From Bacteroidales bacterium UBA1208 (GTDB lineage Bacteria; Bacteroidota; Bacteroidia; Bacteroidales; P3): 21,873 nt of DNA. The notes beneath the pieces were generated by a model, which was not told the DNA's origin, did not search any database, and was given only the letters and a program-made list of their open reading frames with translations. Shown in pieces: positions 14,736 to 21,873 of the stretch. Position numbers and translations under genes: made by a program. The stretch's first letter is position 1, and each line of letters starts with the position of its first letter. The stretch is from positions 1,962-23,834 of the forward strand of contig DBXQ01000002.1 in assembly GCA_002309955.1 (NCBI GenBank). Reading direction: 5' to 3'.

Positions 14736-16811
14736 TTATTGTTGTGCGGGGTTGATGCTTAGGCGCACTCCGCCCACGATGGTGCGGCCGGGCTGCGGCA
14801 CCCCGCCGTGGTCGCGGTAGGGGGTGTCGAGCAGGTTGTGGCCTTCGACAAAGATTCGCAGTTGCGAGCCATGCAGTTTGTCGCGGTTGCCGCTCAGGGA
14901 GAGCGTGTATTCAGCAGCGGCATTGAGCAACATGGCACCTCCATAGGTGAGAACATGGCCTTCGCTATCGGTGTATTTGCCTTCGCGGTAGCGGTACGTC
15001 GCGTCAGCCTTTAGCCGGAGTGACGGCAAGGGCGAGATGGCGAAGTAGAGATTGGCTTTGTGCCGCAGGTATTCGAGGGCGTAGCCTGAAATCATCTGCC
15101 CGGGGTCGCGGTCTATATGGCAGTGCGAGTAGCCGCCGCCTACGGATAGATGCAGGGGCAGCGCGGATTGATAGTTGAAGGTAATGTCGGCTCCGGTAGC
15201 ACCTACCGAAGTGTGGTTCATGGCATGCCACACCTCTTCGTCGGGGTGGCGTATCCAGTCGATAATGTCATGGCCGTCACGATAGTAGAGCGTGGCTTGC
15301 AGAACGAGGGGGCGGGAATTGTAGCGTAGCGACAGCTCGGCGGCAAGACAGTGTTCGCTGTTGAGGTCGGGATTGGCCATTTGGTTGACGCTCTGATAGT
15401 AGAGGTCGGTGAAAGTGGGCATGCGGAAGGTTCGGCACAGGGAGGCTTGCAGGCGCAACTGCCGTGCAAGGCGGTAGGCAGCAGAGGCGGTGAACCCGTA
15501 ATTAAGGCCGAAGGCAGTGTTGTAGAGCCCCAATGCCAGGACTTCGGCGTTGAAATGCTTGTAGGCGACGCTGTAGCCACCGAAAAGGGTGGACGAAAGC
15601 CGTGCGGCGGAGTGGGTATAGGGTGGGAGGAGACAGTTGTCGGGGTTGCCCAGCACGTTGCTGCGAATGCCTTCGTGGCGCAGTTCCATGCCTAACAGAG
15701 CCTCGCCGATGCCTGCACGGTGCGACAGTCGGCTGCGGAACCCACCAATAGAGGAGAGGTGGTGGTTGTGGCCGCTATACCAGGCAGGGGGTGTGGCATA
15801 GCCGTCGCGGAAGAGTTCGAAACGGTCGCGATGAAGGCGTCCGTAGAGTGAGGTCTCAAGGCGTGTCTTTTGCCAGCGGTGTACATTGAATGCCGAAGCG
15901 GTGAGTGTGCGGGTGGCCTCGTACTGGTCGGGATAGGCGGTGCTGTAGAAGGCTTGGCTGCCAAAGGCTTTGGCTTGACCGCCCAACTGCAGGTGCCAGT
16001 CGTCGCGGATAGCATGCCGTGTGGCTTGGACGAAGAGGCTGCCGTGGCGGTAGTCGGTATTGGCCATGTAGCCGTCGGAACGGTTGTAGGCACCGGCAAG
16101 GGTCACAGCCCAAAGGCCGAGTGTCTTGGTGCCGAGGAGCGAGGCTTTGAAGAAGCCGTGGCTGCCGCCGCTGAGTTCAGCCATCAGATGGTCGCGGTAT
16201 TCTTCGCTTACCACGATGTTGATGCCTCCGCAGAAGGCGGTGATGCCCCGTGCCATGAGTTGGGCAGGGGAGAGGAGTTCGATGCGCTGCACCATGGCGA
16301 TGTCGATGGGGATGTCGAGCAGGTGATGCCCGGTTTGGGCGTCGGTGAAGTTGACGCCGTTGAGGAGCAGAACCATTTGGTCGAAGGTGCCTCCCCTTAA
16401 GGAAAGGTCGCCCTGCACATCGTTGCCACCGCGGGTGCGCATGTCGATACCCGGCAACATCGCTACGAGGTCGCCAAGGGAGTGGACGGAAGTGTTGGAG
16501 AAATCTTGTGCGGTGAGTACCGCCGCAGGCTCAGGGGAGCCGAAGAGGGTGTCCGCAGGGATGATGATATCGACAGCGGGCAGAAGGCGTTCGTCGGGGT
16601 TGTCGTCGGTCTGTGCCGTGGCCTGCAAGGGGAGAAGGATGATGCCGAGGGTGAGTACAGCGGCAGACTTGCGCAGCTGGCGGTCGGCAATGTAGATGGC
16701 TACACGGCCGATGTTCACCACCCGGTGCAGGGAATTGAAAGCGGCATAGGCCGCACGGCAGAAACGATGAAAACGGAACGCGGGGGAATGGTTTTGTTTG
16801 TGTTGGTTCAT
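14736..16811 (-). CDS. TonB-dependent outer-membrane receptor (BtuB-like)
   Basis: The 691-residue product has a plug domain (about 70-205): DFSNTSVHSLGDLVAMLPGIDM, GDLSLRGGTFDQMVLLLNGVNF, VQRIELL and GGINIVV, followed by a 22-strand-type barrel rich in Tyr, His and Arg. The plug resembles the BtuB branch more than the SusC branch: it lacks a carboxypeptidase-like N-terminal domain and has no SusD neighbour. The signal-peptide core (about 49-66, ending QATAQ) is preceded by nearly 50 mostly basic and aromatic residues. No ATG lies nearer, so either the start is a downstream GTG/TTG or the protein has an extended signal. The last strand ends RLSINPAQQ, not an aromatic residue. It would import a chelated cofactor or other nutrient across the outer membrane using TonB. 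The ligand is not determined. Confidence 0.87.
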   Translation of the reverse strand: MNQHKQNHSPAFRFHRFCRAAYAAFNSLHRVVNIGRVAIYIADRQLRKSAAVLTLGIILLPLQATAQTDDNPDERLLPAVDIIIPADTLFGSPEPAAVLTAQDFSNTSVHSLGDLVAMLPGIDMRTRGGNDVQGDLSLRGGTFDQMVLLLNGVNFTDAQTGHHLLDIPIDIAMVQRIELLSPAQLMARGITAFCGGINIVVSEEYRDHLMAELSGGSHGFFKASLLGTKTLGLWAVTLAGAYNRSDGYMANTDYRHGSLFVQATRHAIRDDWHLQLGGQAKAFGSQAFYSTAYPDQYEATRTLTASAFNVHRWQKTRLETSLYGRLHRDRFELFRDGYATPPAWYSGHNHHLSSIGGFRSRLSHRAGIGEALLGMELRHEGIRSNVLGNPDNCLLPPYTHSAARLSSTLFGGYSVAYKHFNAEVLALGLYNTAFGLNYGFTASAAYRLARQLRLQASLCRTFRMPTFTDLYYQSVNQMANPDLNSEHCLAAELSLRYNSRPLVLQATLYYRDGHDIIDWIRHPDEEVWHAMNHTSVGATGADITFNYQSALPLHLSVGGGYSHCHIDRDPGQMISGYALEYLRHKANLYFAISPLPSLRLKADATYRYREGKYTDSEGHVLTYGGAMLLNAAAEYTLSLSGNRDKLHGSQLRIFVEGHNLLDTPYRDHGGVPQPGRTIVGGVRLSINPAQQ

Positions 16812-16888
16812 GTGTGTTGCATATGTTTTGTTTTAAGCAGATTGCATGGTTCGGTCAACATTGTGAGGCGGGATACACAATAACCCCC

Positions 16889-16917
16889 TTTTGCCACACC
16901 GATGAGGGCGGGCAAAA
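16889..16917. other. Weak hairpin in leader of the TonB receptor gene
   Basis: The arms ttttgcc (16889-16895) and ggcaaaa (16911-16917) enclose 15 bases. The hairpin lies between the 91-residue gene and the receptor gene, 78 bases upstream of the receptor start. No T-run follows in either direction. It may be a leader structure or chance. Confidence 0.25.
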
Positions 16918-16958
16918 AGTACAACATATAGTCATACGGTGCGTAAGGGCAGGATGGA

Positions 16959-17234
16959 CTATTTCTTGCCAATGAGGCCTGAGGCCACGTTTTTGAGTTG
17001 ATTGACAAGGTCTTTCTTCTCCTCGTCGGTGAGTTTCATGTCTTTGAAGGCGTCGGTGGCGGAGGCGATAAGTTGATGGATGTCGTTGTCGTCTTTTGCC
17101 GAAGAAAGCTTTGACATGAAATCCTTGTTGGCAGTCAACTGGGCAAGGATAGCGGCGATGTTGGCATTGCCTGCCAGTTTGCTGATTTGTTCGGTAATAT
17201 TCTTGTTACCAAGTAGTTTGTCGAAAATACCCAT
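16959..17234 (-). CDS. Small helical protein of unknown function
   Basis: The 91-residue product is predicted almost wholly helical, rich in Lys, Asp, Ala and Leu, without signal peptide or membrane segment, so cytoplasmic. It begins MGIFDKLLGN and ends SGLIGKK; the middle has amphipathic helices (ILAQLTANKDF, IASATDAFKDM, KKDLVNQLKNV) that could form a helical bundle. I recognise no domain. Its own -7 promoter box (17261-17268, minus) is 27 bases upstream. It lies 147 bases upstream of the TonB receptor gene on the same strand; co-transcription is possible but not shown. Codon use and conserved-looking composition make it a credible gene rather than a chance frame. Confidence 0.65.
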   Translation of the reverse strand: MGIFDKLLGNKNITEQISKLAGNANIAAILAQLTANKDFMSKLSSAKDDNDIHQLIASATDAFKDMKLTDEEKKDLVNQLKNVASGLIGKK

Positions 17235-17260
17235 GATGTTTTGTATTTAAGTTGATGAGA

Positions 17261-17268
17261 CAAAGGTA
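17261..17268 (-). promoter_or_regulatory. Probable -7 box upstream of the 91-residue gene
   Basis: On the minus strand TACCTTTG matches TAnnTTTG. No TTTG box is found at the standard 19-21 base spacing. Confidence 0.4.
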
Positions 17269-17365
17269 CGCAAATAATTTGATTGTACGGTGCTTTTCGA
17301 GAGTAGAATGCTTTTTTTTAACATTCTTGTATGACAGGAAATGTCGTTAGTTTGCGAAAATTGTG

Positions 17366-17373
17366 TATCTTTG
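17366..17373 (+). promoter_or_regulatory. Probable -7 box of the DUF4230 pair
   Basis: TATCTTTG followed by gcag, an exact TAnnTTTG match, lies about 90 bases upstream of the lipoprotein start. No TTTG box at standard spacing. The leader would be about 85 bases. Confidence 0.5.
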
Positions 17374-17464
17374 CAGCATTGACGGAACGGGTGTCGTTGG
17401 CGGGAGATATATGTAACTTGTTGATAGATACCTGTCGGACAGAGAATAAAAGGAGTATCAGGAG

Positions 17465-18055
17465 ATGAAAAAAAGGATGATATGGCCGATAATGGTTGTC
17501 GTGACCTTGCTGACGGTATCGTGCAGCAAGACGGATGTGGGCAGCGGTTGGCTGAACAAGATGAAACAGGCTGCCGAGTTAAGCACGGTGCAGTATACGG
17601 TGCAGAAAGTGGTAAGCAACAATGACGAGTCGTGGAGGATATTCGGTGACAGGAAGATTCTCTTCTCGTTCAAGGCTGTAATCAAGGCGGGTATTGACAT
17701 GGAGAAATTCGATGCCACGAAGGTGAGGGTTGTGGAGAGCAGGCGTGACAAAAAGAAGAAGATATGGTTGGAGTTGCCGCAACCCCGGATATTGTCGTAC
17801 AATATCCGTCCCGACGATGTGAAGCAGCTGTACAGCGAGGTTTCGTTGCTGAGAACAGAATATTCGAATGAGGAACGCGATGCGATAGTGACAAAAGGCG
17901 AGATGGAGTTGAAAATGGACAGGGAGCTGACAGAGATGATATTGCGCGATGCCAGACTAAATGCCGAGGTGTTTATGAAGATGCTGTTGCTTCGCAATGG
18001 ATTCACAGATGTATATATTTCGTTTAACGGGGAGGATTCACATGGAATTATATGA
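17465..18055 (+). CDS. DUF4230 lipoprotein
   Basis: The 196-residue product has a lipoprotein signal ending TVSC (Cys20). Residues about 35-190 match the DUF4230 pattern: a strand-rich first half with KILFSFKAVIKAGIDMEKFDATKVRV, a LPQPRILSYNI segment, then long charged helices ending with the FTDVYISF strand. The same pattern, KTIVLIVKGTVRAGFDLTKM, PPAQVLDI and FKKVNISI, recurs in the next gene product, so the two are divergent paralogues. The function of DUF4230 is not known; members are usually membrane-anchored. The gene overlaps the next one by 14 bases. A -7 promoter box lies about 90 bases upstream. The start ATG at 17465 is supported by the lipobox position and the preceding aggag. Confidence 0.82.
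   Translation: MKKRMIWPIMVVVTLLTVSCSKTDVGSGWLNKMKQAAELSTVQYTVQKVVSNNDESWRIFGDRKILFSFKAVIKAGIDMEKFDATKVRVVESRRDKKKKIWLELPQPRILSYNIRPDDVKQLYSEVSLLRTEYSNEERDAIVTKGEMELKMDRELTEMILRDARLNAEVFMKMLLLRNGFTDVYISFNGEDSHGII
18029..18035 (+). promoter_or_regulatory. Ribosome-binding site deciding the start of the second DUF4230 gene
   Basis: GGGGAGG, inside the 3' end of the first gene, sits 6 bases before the ATG at 18042. Strong Shine-Dalgarno sites are uncommon in this phylum, so it favours 18042 over the in-frame ATG at 17997. Confidence 0.6.
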
Positions 18056-18959
18056 TGACAATTCGGACAAGGGCTTCGAAATGAACGAGCAGAATATGGC
18101 AGAGCCTGAGATAGAGACCGTTGTGCCGACAGAAACGTGTATGGGTACGGAGGAGCCAAAGGCTGTAGAAAATATGGAAGAGGATGAGGCCGTTGAGACA
18201 TCGGAATCGGGCACAGCCGCGAGTGATGAGGCCTCGGAGCCACAGCCACCCGATAATGGGATAAAGCGTTGTTGGAAAAAGGTGAAAGGCGGTGCAGGGG
18301 CTTTGTGGGCGGCAGTGTGGCCTTTCTTGAAAAAACGCTGGGGAAGGATAATTGCCATTGTATTATTGGTGTTTGTGGCTTTGACAGCCTTGCGTATCTA
18401 TAATAGCATTACCGCCAAGAAGGATTATTATGAGTCGCTTAGCCAGACAATCACCGAGATGAAGCAGATTTCGGAGTTCTGCACGGCTCACTATATCGGT
18501 GAGGTGATGGTGTCGGACGAGGAGATTGTGTTTTTGAAAAAGAAGACTATCGTGTTGATAGTGAAAGGGACTGTGCGCGCGGGGTTTGATTTGACCAAGA
18601 TGCAGACAGAGGTGGTGGACGATACGACCATCAATGTGACCATACCTCCGGCACAGGTACTGGATATCATCACTAATCCGTCGGACATTAGGACTTTCAG
18701 CGAGAAAGGCAGTTGGTCGCACGAAAAGACAACCATTATTAAGAACACGGCTCGCGCAAAGTTGTTGGAGTTGGTGATGGAAGATAAGCTGTTGGAAACG
18801 GCCGAAGAGAACGGAATCAGGCAGTTGAGAACCATATTCATGGCTTTCGGCTTCAAGAAGGTGAACATATCGATTGCCAACTGCGCTGAGGGGTGTGATT
18901 TCGAGACCATTGTGGGAGACTCGGTGTCGGACAACGTCGTGACATTGTTTGCGAATTGA
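18042..18959 (+). CDS. DUF4230 protein with acidic N-terminus and one membrane segment
   Basis: With the start at 18042 the product is 305 residues. The in-frame ATG at 17997 would lengthen the overlap with the previous gene to 59 bases and lacks a good ribosome-binding site. Residues 1-70 are strongly acidic (Glu/Asp/Pro) and probably disordered; 75-100 are basic; 102-118 is a membrane segment (IIAIVLLVFVALTAL). The rest is a DUF4230 domain outside the cytoplasm. The protein is thus predicted to have its acidic tail in the cytoplasm. It overlaps the DUF4230 lipoprotein gene by 14 bases, so the pair is translated from one message and may form a complex linking the inner membrane and the lipoprotein. 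No function is known for the family. Confidence 0.82.
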   Translation: MELYDDNSDKGFEMNEQNMAEPEIETVVPTETCMGTEEPKAVENMEEDEAVETSESGTAASDEASEPQPPDNGIKRCWKKVKGGAGALWAAVWPFLKKRWGRIIAIVLLVFVALTALRIYNSITAKKDYYESLSQTITEMKQISEFCTAHYIGEVMVSDEEIVFLKKKTIVLIVKGTVRAGFDLTKMQTEVVDDTTINVTIPPAQVLDIITNPSDIRTFSEKGSWSHEKTTIIKNTARAKLLELVMEDKLLETAEENGIRQLRTIFMAFGFKKVNISIANCAEGCDFETIVGDSVSDNVVTLFAN

Positions 18960-19089
18960 GGTTTTTTGCATGATTTTGAATGCGCTAATGTGCTGATGCA
19001 GGGATGTGTTGGCAAGGGCATTATTGAGTCGGTGTGTAAATGTGTGGGTGATGCTGGAACAATAACCTAATTAACACGATTTTTTTTCG

Positions 19090-19097
19090 TATCTTTG
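19090..19097 (+). promoter_or_regulatory. Probable -7 box of sufB promoter
   Basis: TATCTTTG followed by gcag matches TAnnTTTG exactly, 29 bases before the sufB ATG. No TTTG box at standard spacing, but the upstream run of eight T may contribute. Confidence 0.5.
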
Positions 19098-19126
19098 CAG
19101 CCTAAATAGAAAAACGATTCATTGCT

Positions 19127-20575
19127 ATGGCAGAAGACAATAATAGTATCATACAGGAGGTTACAAACGAGGAGTATAAATGGGGTTTTGTCACCAATAT
19201 CGAGACAGACACCATTGGAAAGGGCCTTAATGAAGATGTGATACGCCTCATCTCGAAGAAAAAGAACGAGCCGGACTGGCTGCTGGAGTTCCGCTTGAAC
19301 GCTTTCCGCAAGTGGCAGACCATGGAAGAACCCAACTGGGGCCACTTGAAGTATGACAAGGTGGATTATCAGGATATTATCTATTATGCCGCGCCCAAGC
19401 AGAAGGAGCTGAAGAAGAGCCTCGACGAGGTGGACCCGGAGCTGCTTGCCACCTTCGACAAGCTGGGTATCCCGCTGCGCGAGCAGAAGGAGCTGGCAGG
19501 GGTGGCTTATGATGCCATCATGGACTCGGTGTCGGTAAAAACCACATCGCAGAAGGTGTTGGAGGAGAAAGGAATACTGTTCTGCCCCATCAGCGAGGCG
19601 GTGCAGAAGTATCCCGACTTGGTGAAACAGTATCTGGGTTCGGTAGTGCCGAGCGGCGATAATTTCTTTGCAGCGCTGAATTCGGCCGTATTCAGCGACG
19701 GGTCGTTTTGTTACATCCCGAAGGGAGTGCGATGCCCCATCGAACTGTCGAGTTATTTCCGTATCAACGCAAAGGGTACGGGCCAGTTTGAGCGTACGCT
19801 CATCATTGCCGACGAAGAGGCCTATGTGAGCTATATGGAGGGCTGCACAGCTCCGCAGCGCGACGAGAACCAGCTGCATGCCGCCATTGTGGAAATCATT
19901 GCCCTGAAGGATGCCGAGGTGAAGTACAGCACCGTGCAGAACTGGTATCCGGGCGACAAGGAGGGCAAGGGAGGCATCTATAACTTCGTCACTAAGCGCG
20001 GCATATGCAAAGGGTCGCGCAGCAAGATTTCGTGGACACAGGTGGAGACGGGCAGCGCGGTGACGTGGAAATACCCGAGCTGTATCCTGCAGGGCGACGA
20101 CAGCACGGCAGAGTTTTACAGCGTGGCCGTGACGAATAACTATCAGCAGGCCGACACCGGCACGAAGATGATTCATGTGGGCAAGAACACCCATAGCACT
20201 ATTATGTCGAAGGGTATCAGTGCAGGGCACAGCCAGAACAGCTATCGCGGTCTGGTGCAGATAAACAGGAGTGCGGAGAATGCCCGCAACTTCTCGCAGT
20301 GCGACTCACTGCTGCTGGGCGACAAGTGCGGGGCGCACACGTGGCCCTATATCAAGGCGAATAACAGCAGTGCTATTCTGGAGCACGAGGCCACCACGTC
20401 AAAGATTTCGGAAGACCAGTTGTTTTATTGCCAGCAGCGTGGTATCAGTGCCGAGAGTGCCGTGGGGCTGATAGTGAACGGCTACGCCAAGGATGTGCTG
20501 AAGAAACTGCCCATGGAGTTTGCCGTGGAGGCGCAGAAACTGCTGAGCATCTCGTTAGAAGGGTCTGTTGGATGA
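19127..20575 (+). CDS. sufB: Fe-S cluster assembly scaffold protein SufB
   Basis: The 482-residue length and content are those of SufB, the scaffold subunit of the SufBC2D complex that assembles iron-sulfur clusters in the cytoplasm. It shows EYKWGFVT near the start, YFRINAKGTGQFERTLI, the YMEGCTAP stretch, NFVTKRG, SQCDSLLLGDKCGAHTWPY with Cys401 at the position of the conserved SufB cysteine, and the C-terminal HEATTSKISEDQLFYC and RGIS motifs. SufD lacks most of these. Its usual partners sufC and sufD do not follow: a minus-strand toxin-antitoxin pair begins 27 bases after the stop. A long antisense open frame (19067-20230) is a codon-bias shadow. Confidence 0.96.
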   Translation: MAEDNNSIIQEVTNEEYKWGFVTNIETDTIGKGLNEDVIRLISKKKNEPDWLLEFRLNAFRKWQTMEEPNWGHLKYDKVDYQDIIYYAAPKQKELKKSLDEVDPELLATFDKLGIPLREQKELAGVAYDAIMDSVSVKTTSQKVLEEKGILFCPISEAVQKYPDLVKQYLGSVVPSGDNFFAALNSAVFSDGSFCYIPKGVRCPIELSSYFRINAKGTGQFERTLIIADEEAYVSYMEGCTAPQRDENQLHAAIVEIIALKDAEVKYSTVQNWYPGDKEGKGGIYNFVTKRGICKGSRSKISWTQVETGSAVTWKYPSCILQGDDSTAEFYSVAVTNNYQQADTGTKMIHVGKNTHSTIMSKGISAGHSQNSYRGLVQINRSAENARNFSQCDSLLLGDKCGAHTWPYIKANNSSAILEHEATTSKISEDQLFYCQQRGISAESAVGLIVNGYAKDVLKKLPMEFAVEAQKLLSISLEGSVG

Positions 20576-20580
20576 CGGTT

Positions 20581-20602
20581 AGCCGCCTATGGGTAGGAGG
20601 CT
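20581..20602. terminator. Possible terminator between sufB and the toxin gene
   Basis: Arms agccgccta (20581-20589) and taggaggct (20594-20602) pair with one mismatch around a tggg loop in the 26-base gap between convergent stops. There is no T-run; the assignment rests on position. Confidence 0.3.
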
Positions 20603-21009
20603 TAGATGGTGATTTCCGATAGGAATTGCTCAATGGAAATGACTTCTATGTGAGGGAAAGGAATTTCTTTTAACACATCGAAATGATGGTCTTCTGAAAC
20701 GATGTATTTTGCGTTGGCAGCGATTGCACAGTCGACGAATTTGTTGTCGTCAGGGTCTGCTGTAATAAGATGAAAACGGAAATGTGGGTCGATGTATTTG
20801 ACATTCGTTAGGGTCATGATCAGATATATTACAGTCTGAGCAACCCTTTCATTGATGTTGCGGCTGATTACCTCAGCGTATTCCTCAATTATCTCGTTGG
20901 TCACACATAGGGTATAATCTCCATGAGTGAATGCTTGCCATACACGATGGAAACGCGAGCGGTCGGAGATGGCTATTAACAGACAGTTGGTGTCGAGGAC
21001 GATGTTCAT
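20602..21009 (-). CDS. PIN-domain toxin (putative toxin-antitoxin system component)
   Basis: The 135-residue length fits PIN-family toxins. The acidic active-site residues expected for a metal-dependent ribonuclease are visible: Asp6 in VLDTN, Glu42/Glu43, the DPDDNKF-x-D motif (Asp88 and Asp93), and the late SEDHHF (Asp107). The family resembles the COG1569 group rather than classical VapC. The putative antitoxin ends 6 bases upstream, so both genes form one operon transcribed from the promoter region at 21273-21303. Its likely activity is endoribonuclease cleavage of tRNA or mRNA when the antitoxin is lost; the target is not known. It converges with sufB, ending 26 bases from the sufB stop. 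Confidence 0.83.
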   Translation of the reverse strand: MNIVLDTNCLLIAISDRSRFHRVWQAFTHGDYTLCVTNEIIEEYAEVISRNINERVAQTVIYLIMTLTNVKYIDPHFRFHLITADPDDNKFVDCAIAANAKYIVSEDHHFDVLKEIPFPHIEVISIEQFLSEITI

Positions 21010-21015
21010 AAAAGA

Positions 21016-21240
21016 TTACTTGTCATAAGGGGTTCGTTCATGTAATGTGCGAAACCCTTCAACTTTCTGTTCTGTTAGAGTTCCATCTTCCCAAAGGCTG
21101 TCAATTTCGTCTTCCAATTGTTGGGTAAAGTATTTGGCAAGAGCCTCCTTCAAATGCTGCCATGAGCTTTCGGTATTGATAAAAGACATCATGTTCAGCA
21201 CTTCGATTTGTGCAGGATTAAGGGTGTTTATTGTTTGCAT
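21016..21240 (-). CDS. Antitoxin of the PIN-toxin pair
   Basis: The 74-residue product has a helical N-terminal part (LNPAQIEVLNMMSFI), a central amphipathic helix (LKEALAKYFTQQLEDEI) and a conserved-looking C-terminal block DSLWEDGTLTEQKVEGFRTLHERTPY. This form (LWEDG-x-L followed by H-x-RTPY) is typical of small antitoxins paired with PIN toxins, where the C-terminal part wraps the toxin. The gene lies directly upstream of the PIN gene with a 6-base gap and a -7 promoter box upstream, so autoregulation is plausible. No clear DNA-binding motif such as a ribbon-helix-helix or AbrB fold was recognised. Confidence 0.75.
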   Translation of the reverse strand: MQTINTLNPAQIEVLNMMSFINTESSWQHLKEALAKYFTQQLEDEIDSLWEDGTLTEQKVEGFRTLHERTPYDK

Positions 21241-21272
21241 ATAATATTGCGAATGATGGATGTTTACGGATG

Positions 21273-21303
21273 CAAAGATACAACTTTTTTTTTACACTGT
21301 AAA
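21273..21303 (-). promoter_or_regulatory. Promoter of the toxin-antitoxin pair
   Basis: On the minus strand TATCTTTG (21273-21280) is preceded after 19 bases by TTTA (21300-21303), one base off TTTG. The transcript would start about 25 bases upstream of the antitoxin ATG. Confidence 0.5.
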
Positions 21304-21343
21304 ACTTTTATGTATTATATGGCATTATATGGTGAAAAAGTTG

Positions 21344-21351
21344 TATTTTTG
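21344..21351 (+). promoter_or_regulatory. Probable -7 box of the RNA methyltransferase gene
   Basis: TATTTTTG followed by cat matches TAnnTTTG and lies 22 bases before the ATG at 21374. No TTTG box at standard spacing. It is divergent from the toxin-antitoxin promoter. Confidence 0.4.
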
Positions 21352-21373
21352 CATTTCGTATAGTTGTTGAGAT

Positions 21374-21873
21374 ATGGCACGGAAACTGACAATGGAAGAG
21401 TTGCACCGCATGTCGGTGCAGGAGTTTAAGGAGGCTGAGAAATTGCCCCTCACGGTGGTGTTGGACAATGTGCGCAGCCAGAATAATATCGGCTCGGTGT
21501 TCCGCACGGGAGATGCCTTCCGTGTAGAGCGCATTTGCTTGTGTGGTATCTGTTCCACTCCGCCTCATCGCGATATACACAAGACTGCCTTGGGGGCTGA
21601 AGACAGCGTGGAATGGAAGTACTACGAGGAGAGCATAGACTGTGTGCGGGAACTGAAAGAACAGGGATATAAAGTCTATGCCATAGAGCAAGTGGACGAC
21701 AGCATGAAACTGGATGCCCTTCCGGAACAACTTGGAGAGAAGGTGGCCATTATTTTCGGCAACGAGGTGGAGGGAGTTCAGGAAGAGCTGCTGCCCCTGT
21801 GCGACGGAAGCATTGAGATTCCCCAGCAGGGTACGAAACATTCGTTGAACGTGAGTTGTGCCGCCGCCATCGT
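21374..21873 (+). CDS. SPOUT (TrmH/SpoU) RNA methyltransferase, N-terminal part
   Basis: The frame is open from the ATG at 21374 to the end of the window (166 codons) and has no stop, so the C-terminus is missing. The sequence carries the class-V SpoU motifs: VLDNVRSQNNIGSVFRTGDAF (motif 1, with the Asn and catalytic-region Arg), VAIIFGNEVEGV (motif 2, the knot) and IPQQGTKHSLNVSCAAAI (motif 3). These proteins 2'-O-methylate tRNA or rRNA using S-adenosylmethionine. There is no N-terminal substrate-binding domain of the RlmB type, so it is a short TrmH-like member. The substrate RNA cannot be told. It is divergent from the toxin-antitoxin pair. Confidence 0.85.
   Translation, partial: MARKLTMEELHRMSVQEFKEAEKLPLTVVLDNVRSQNNIGSVFRTGDAFRVERICLCGICSTPPHRDIHKTALGAEDSVEWKYYEESIDCVRELKEQGYKVYAIEQVDDSMKLDALPEQLGEKVAIIFGNEVEGVQEELLPLCDGSIEIPQQGTKHSLNVSCAAAI

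Noticed and set aside
16812..16958. Cobalamin riboswitch ahead of the BtuB-like receptor gene
   Set aside because: I looked for the conserved AGCCACTG-type B12 box and flanking stems and found none; only a weak 7-bp hairpin is present.
19067..20230. 387-codon open frame antisense to sufB
   Set aside because: It lies fully opposite a highly conserved gene and its protein has no plausible signal, domain or composition; it follows from strong codon bias on the other strand.
1..21873. tRNA or rRNA genes
   Set aside because: I scanned for TTCGANNC-type T-loops with matching acceptor stems and for conserved rRNA stretches and recognised none.

Overview
The window looks like a chromosomal segment of a member of the Bacteroidota, most likely order Bacteroidales. 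Supporting this from the sequence: a type IX secretion (T9SS) C-terminal sorting domain, two families of outer-membrane beta-barrel proteins, several lipoprotein signal peptides, DUF4230 proteins, and promoter boxes of the TTTG-N19/20-TAnnTTTG type used by the Bacteroides primary sigma factor. I cannot name a genus. Base composition shifts visibly along the window: the msrA and TonB-receptor stretches are GC-rich, while 11.0-12.5 kb and the intergenic stretches are AT-rich.

Layout. 1-560: the 3' end of a P5C dehydrogenase gene with a strong terminator. 597-4973: two copies in tandem of the same two-gene module, a small outer-membrane beta-barrel protein followed by an S41-family peptidase lipoprotein. 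A 142-bp MITE-like element with a 9-bp target duplication sits between the copies. 5006-7848 (minus): an orphan BtuF-like binding lipoprotein whose start overlaps the end of fabG, then gap (GAPDH). 7995-9806 (plus): mtgA and a XerD-type recombinase. 9897-12330 (minus): a secreted hypothetical protein and a T9SS cargo protein separated by a tandem 20-bp repeat.

12659-14039 (plus): a DUF1232 protein and a protein that fuses MsrA to a free-methionine-(R)-sulfoxide reductase (fRMsr, GAF type), both methionine-sulfoxide stereochemistries in one chain. 14040-14735 has no gene but is dense in structure: a 16-bp perfect hairpin, an 88-bp array of eight ATCGTT/AACGAT half-sites phased exactly every 11 bp, a second MITE-like element of 162 bp, and the terminator of the next gene. 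14736-17234 (minus): a TonB-dependent receptor and a small helical protein. 17465-18959 (plus): two overlapping DUF4230 genes. 19127-20575: sufB, without sufC or sufD. 20602-21240 (minus): a PIN-family toxin-antitoxin pair placed right behind sufB. 21374-end: the start of a SPOUT (TrmH/SpoU) RNA methyltransferase.

Most genes are housekeeping or envelope functions. The parts least explained by known systems are the duplicated beta-barrel/S41 module, the MsrA-fRMsr fusion, the 11-bp phased array and the two MITE-like elements.
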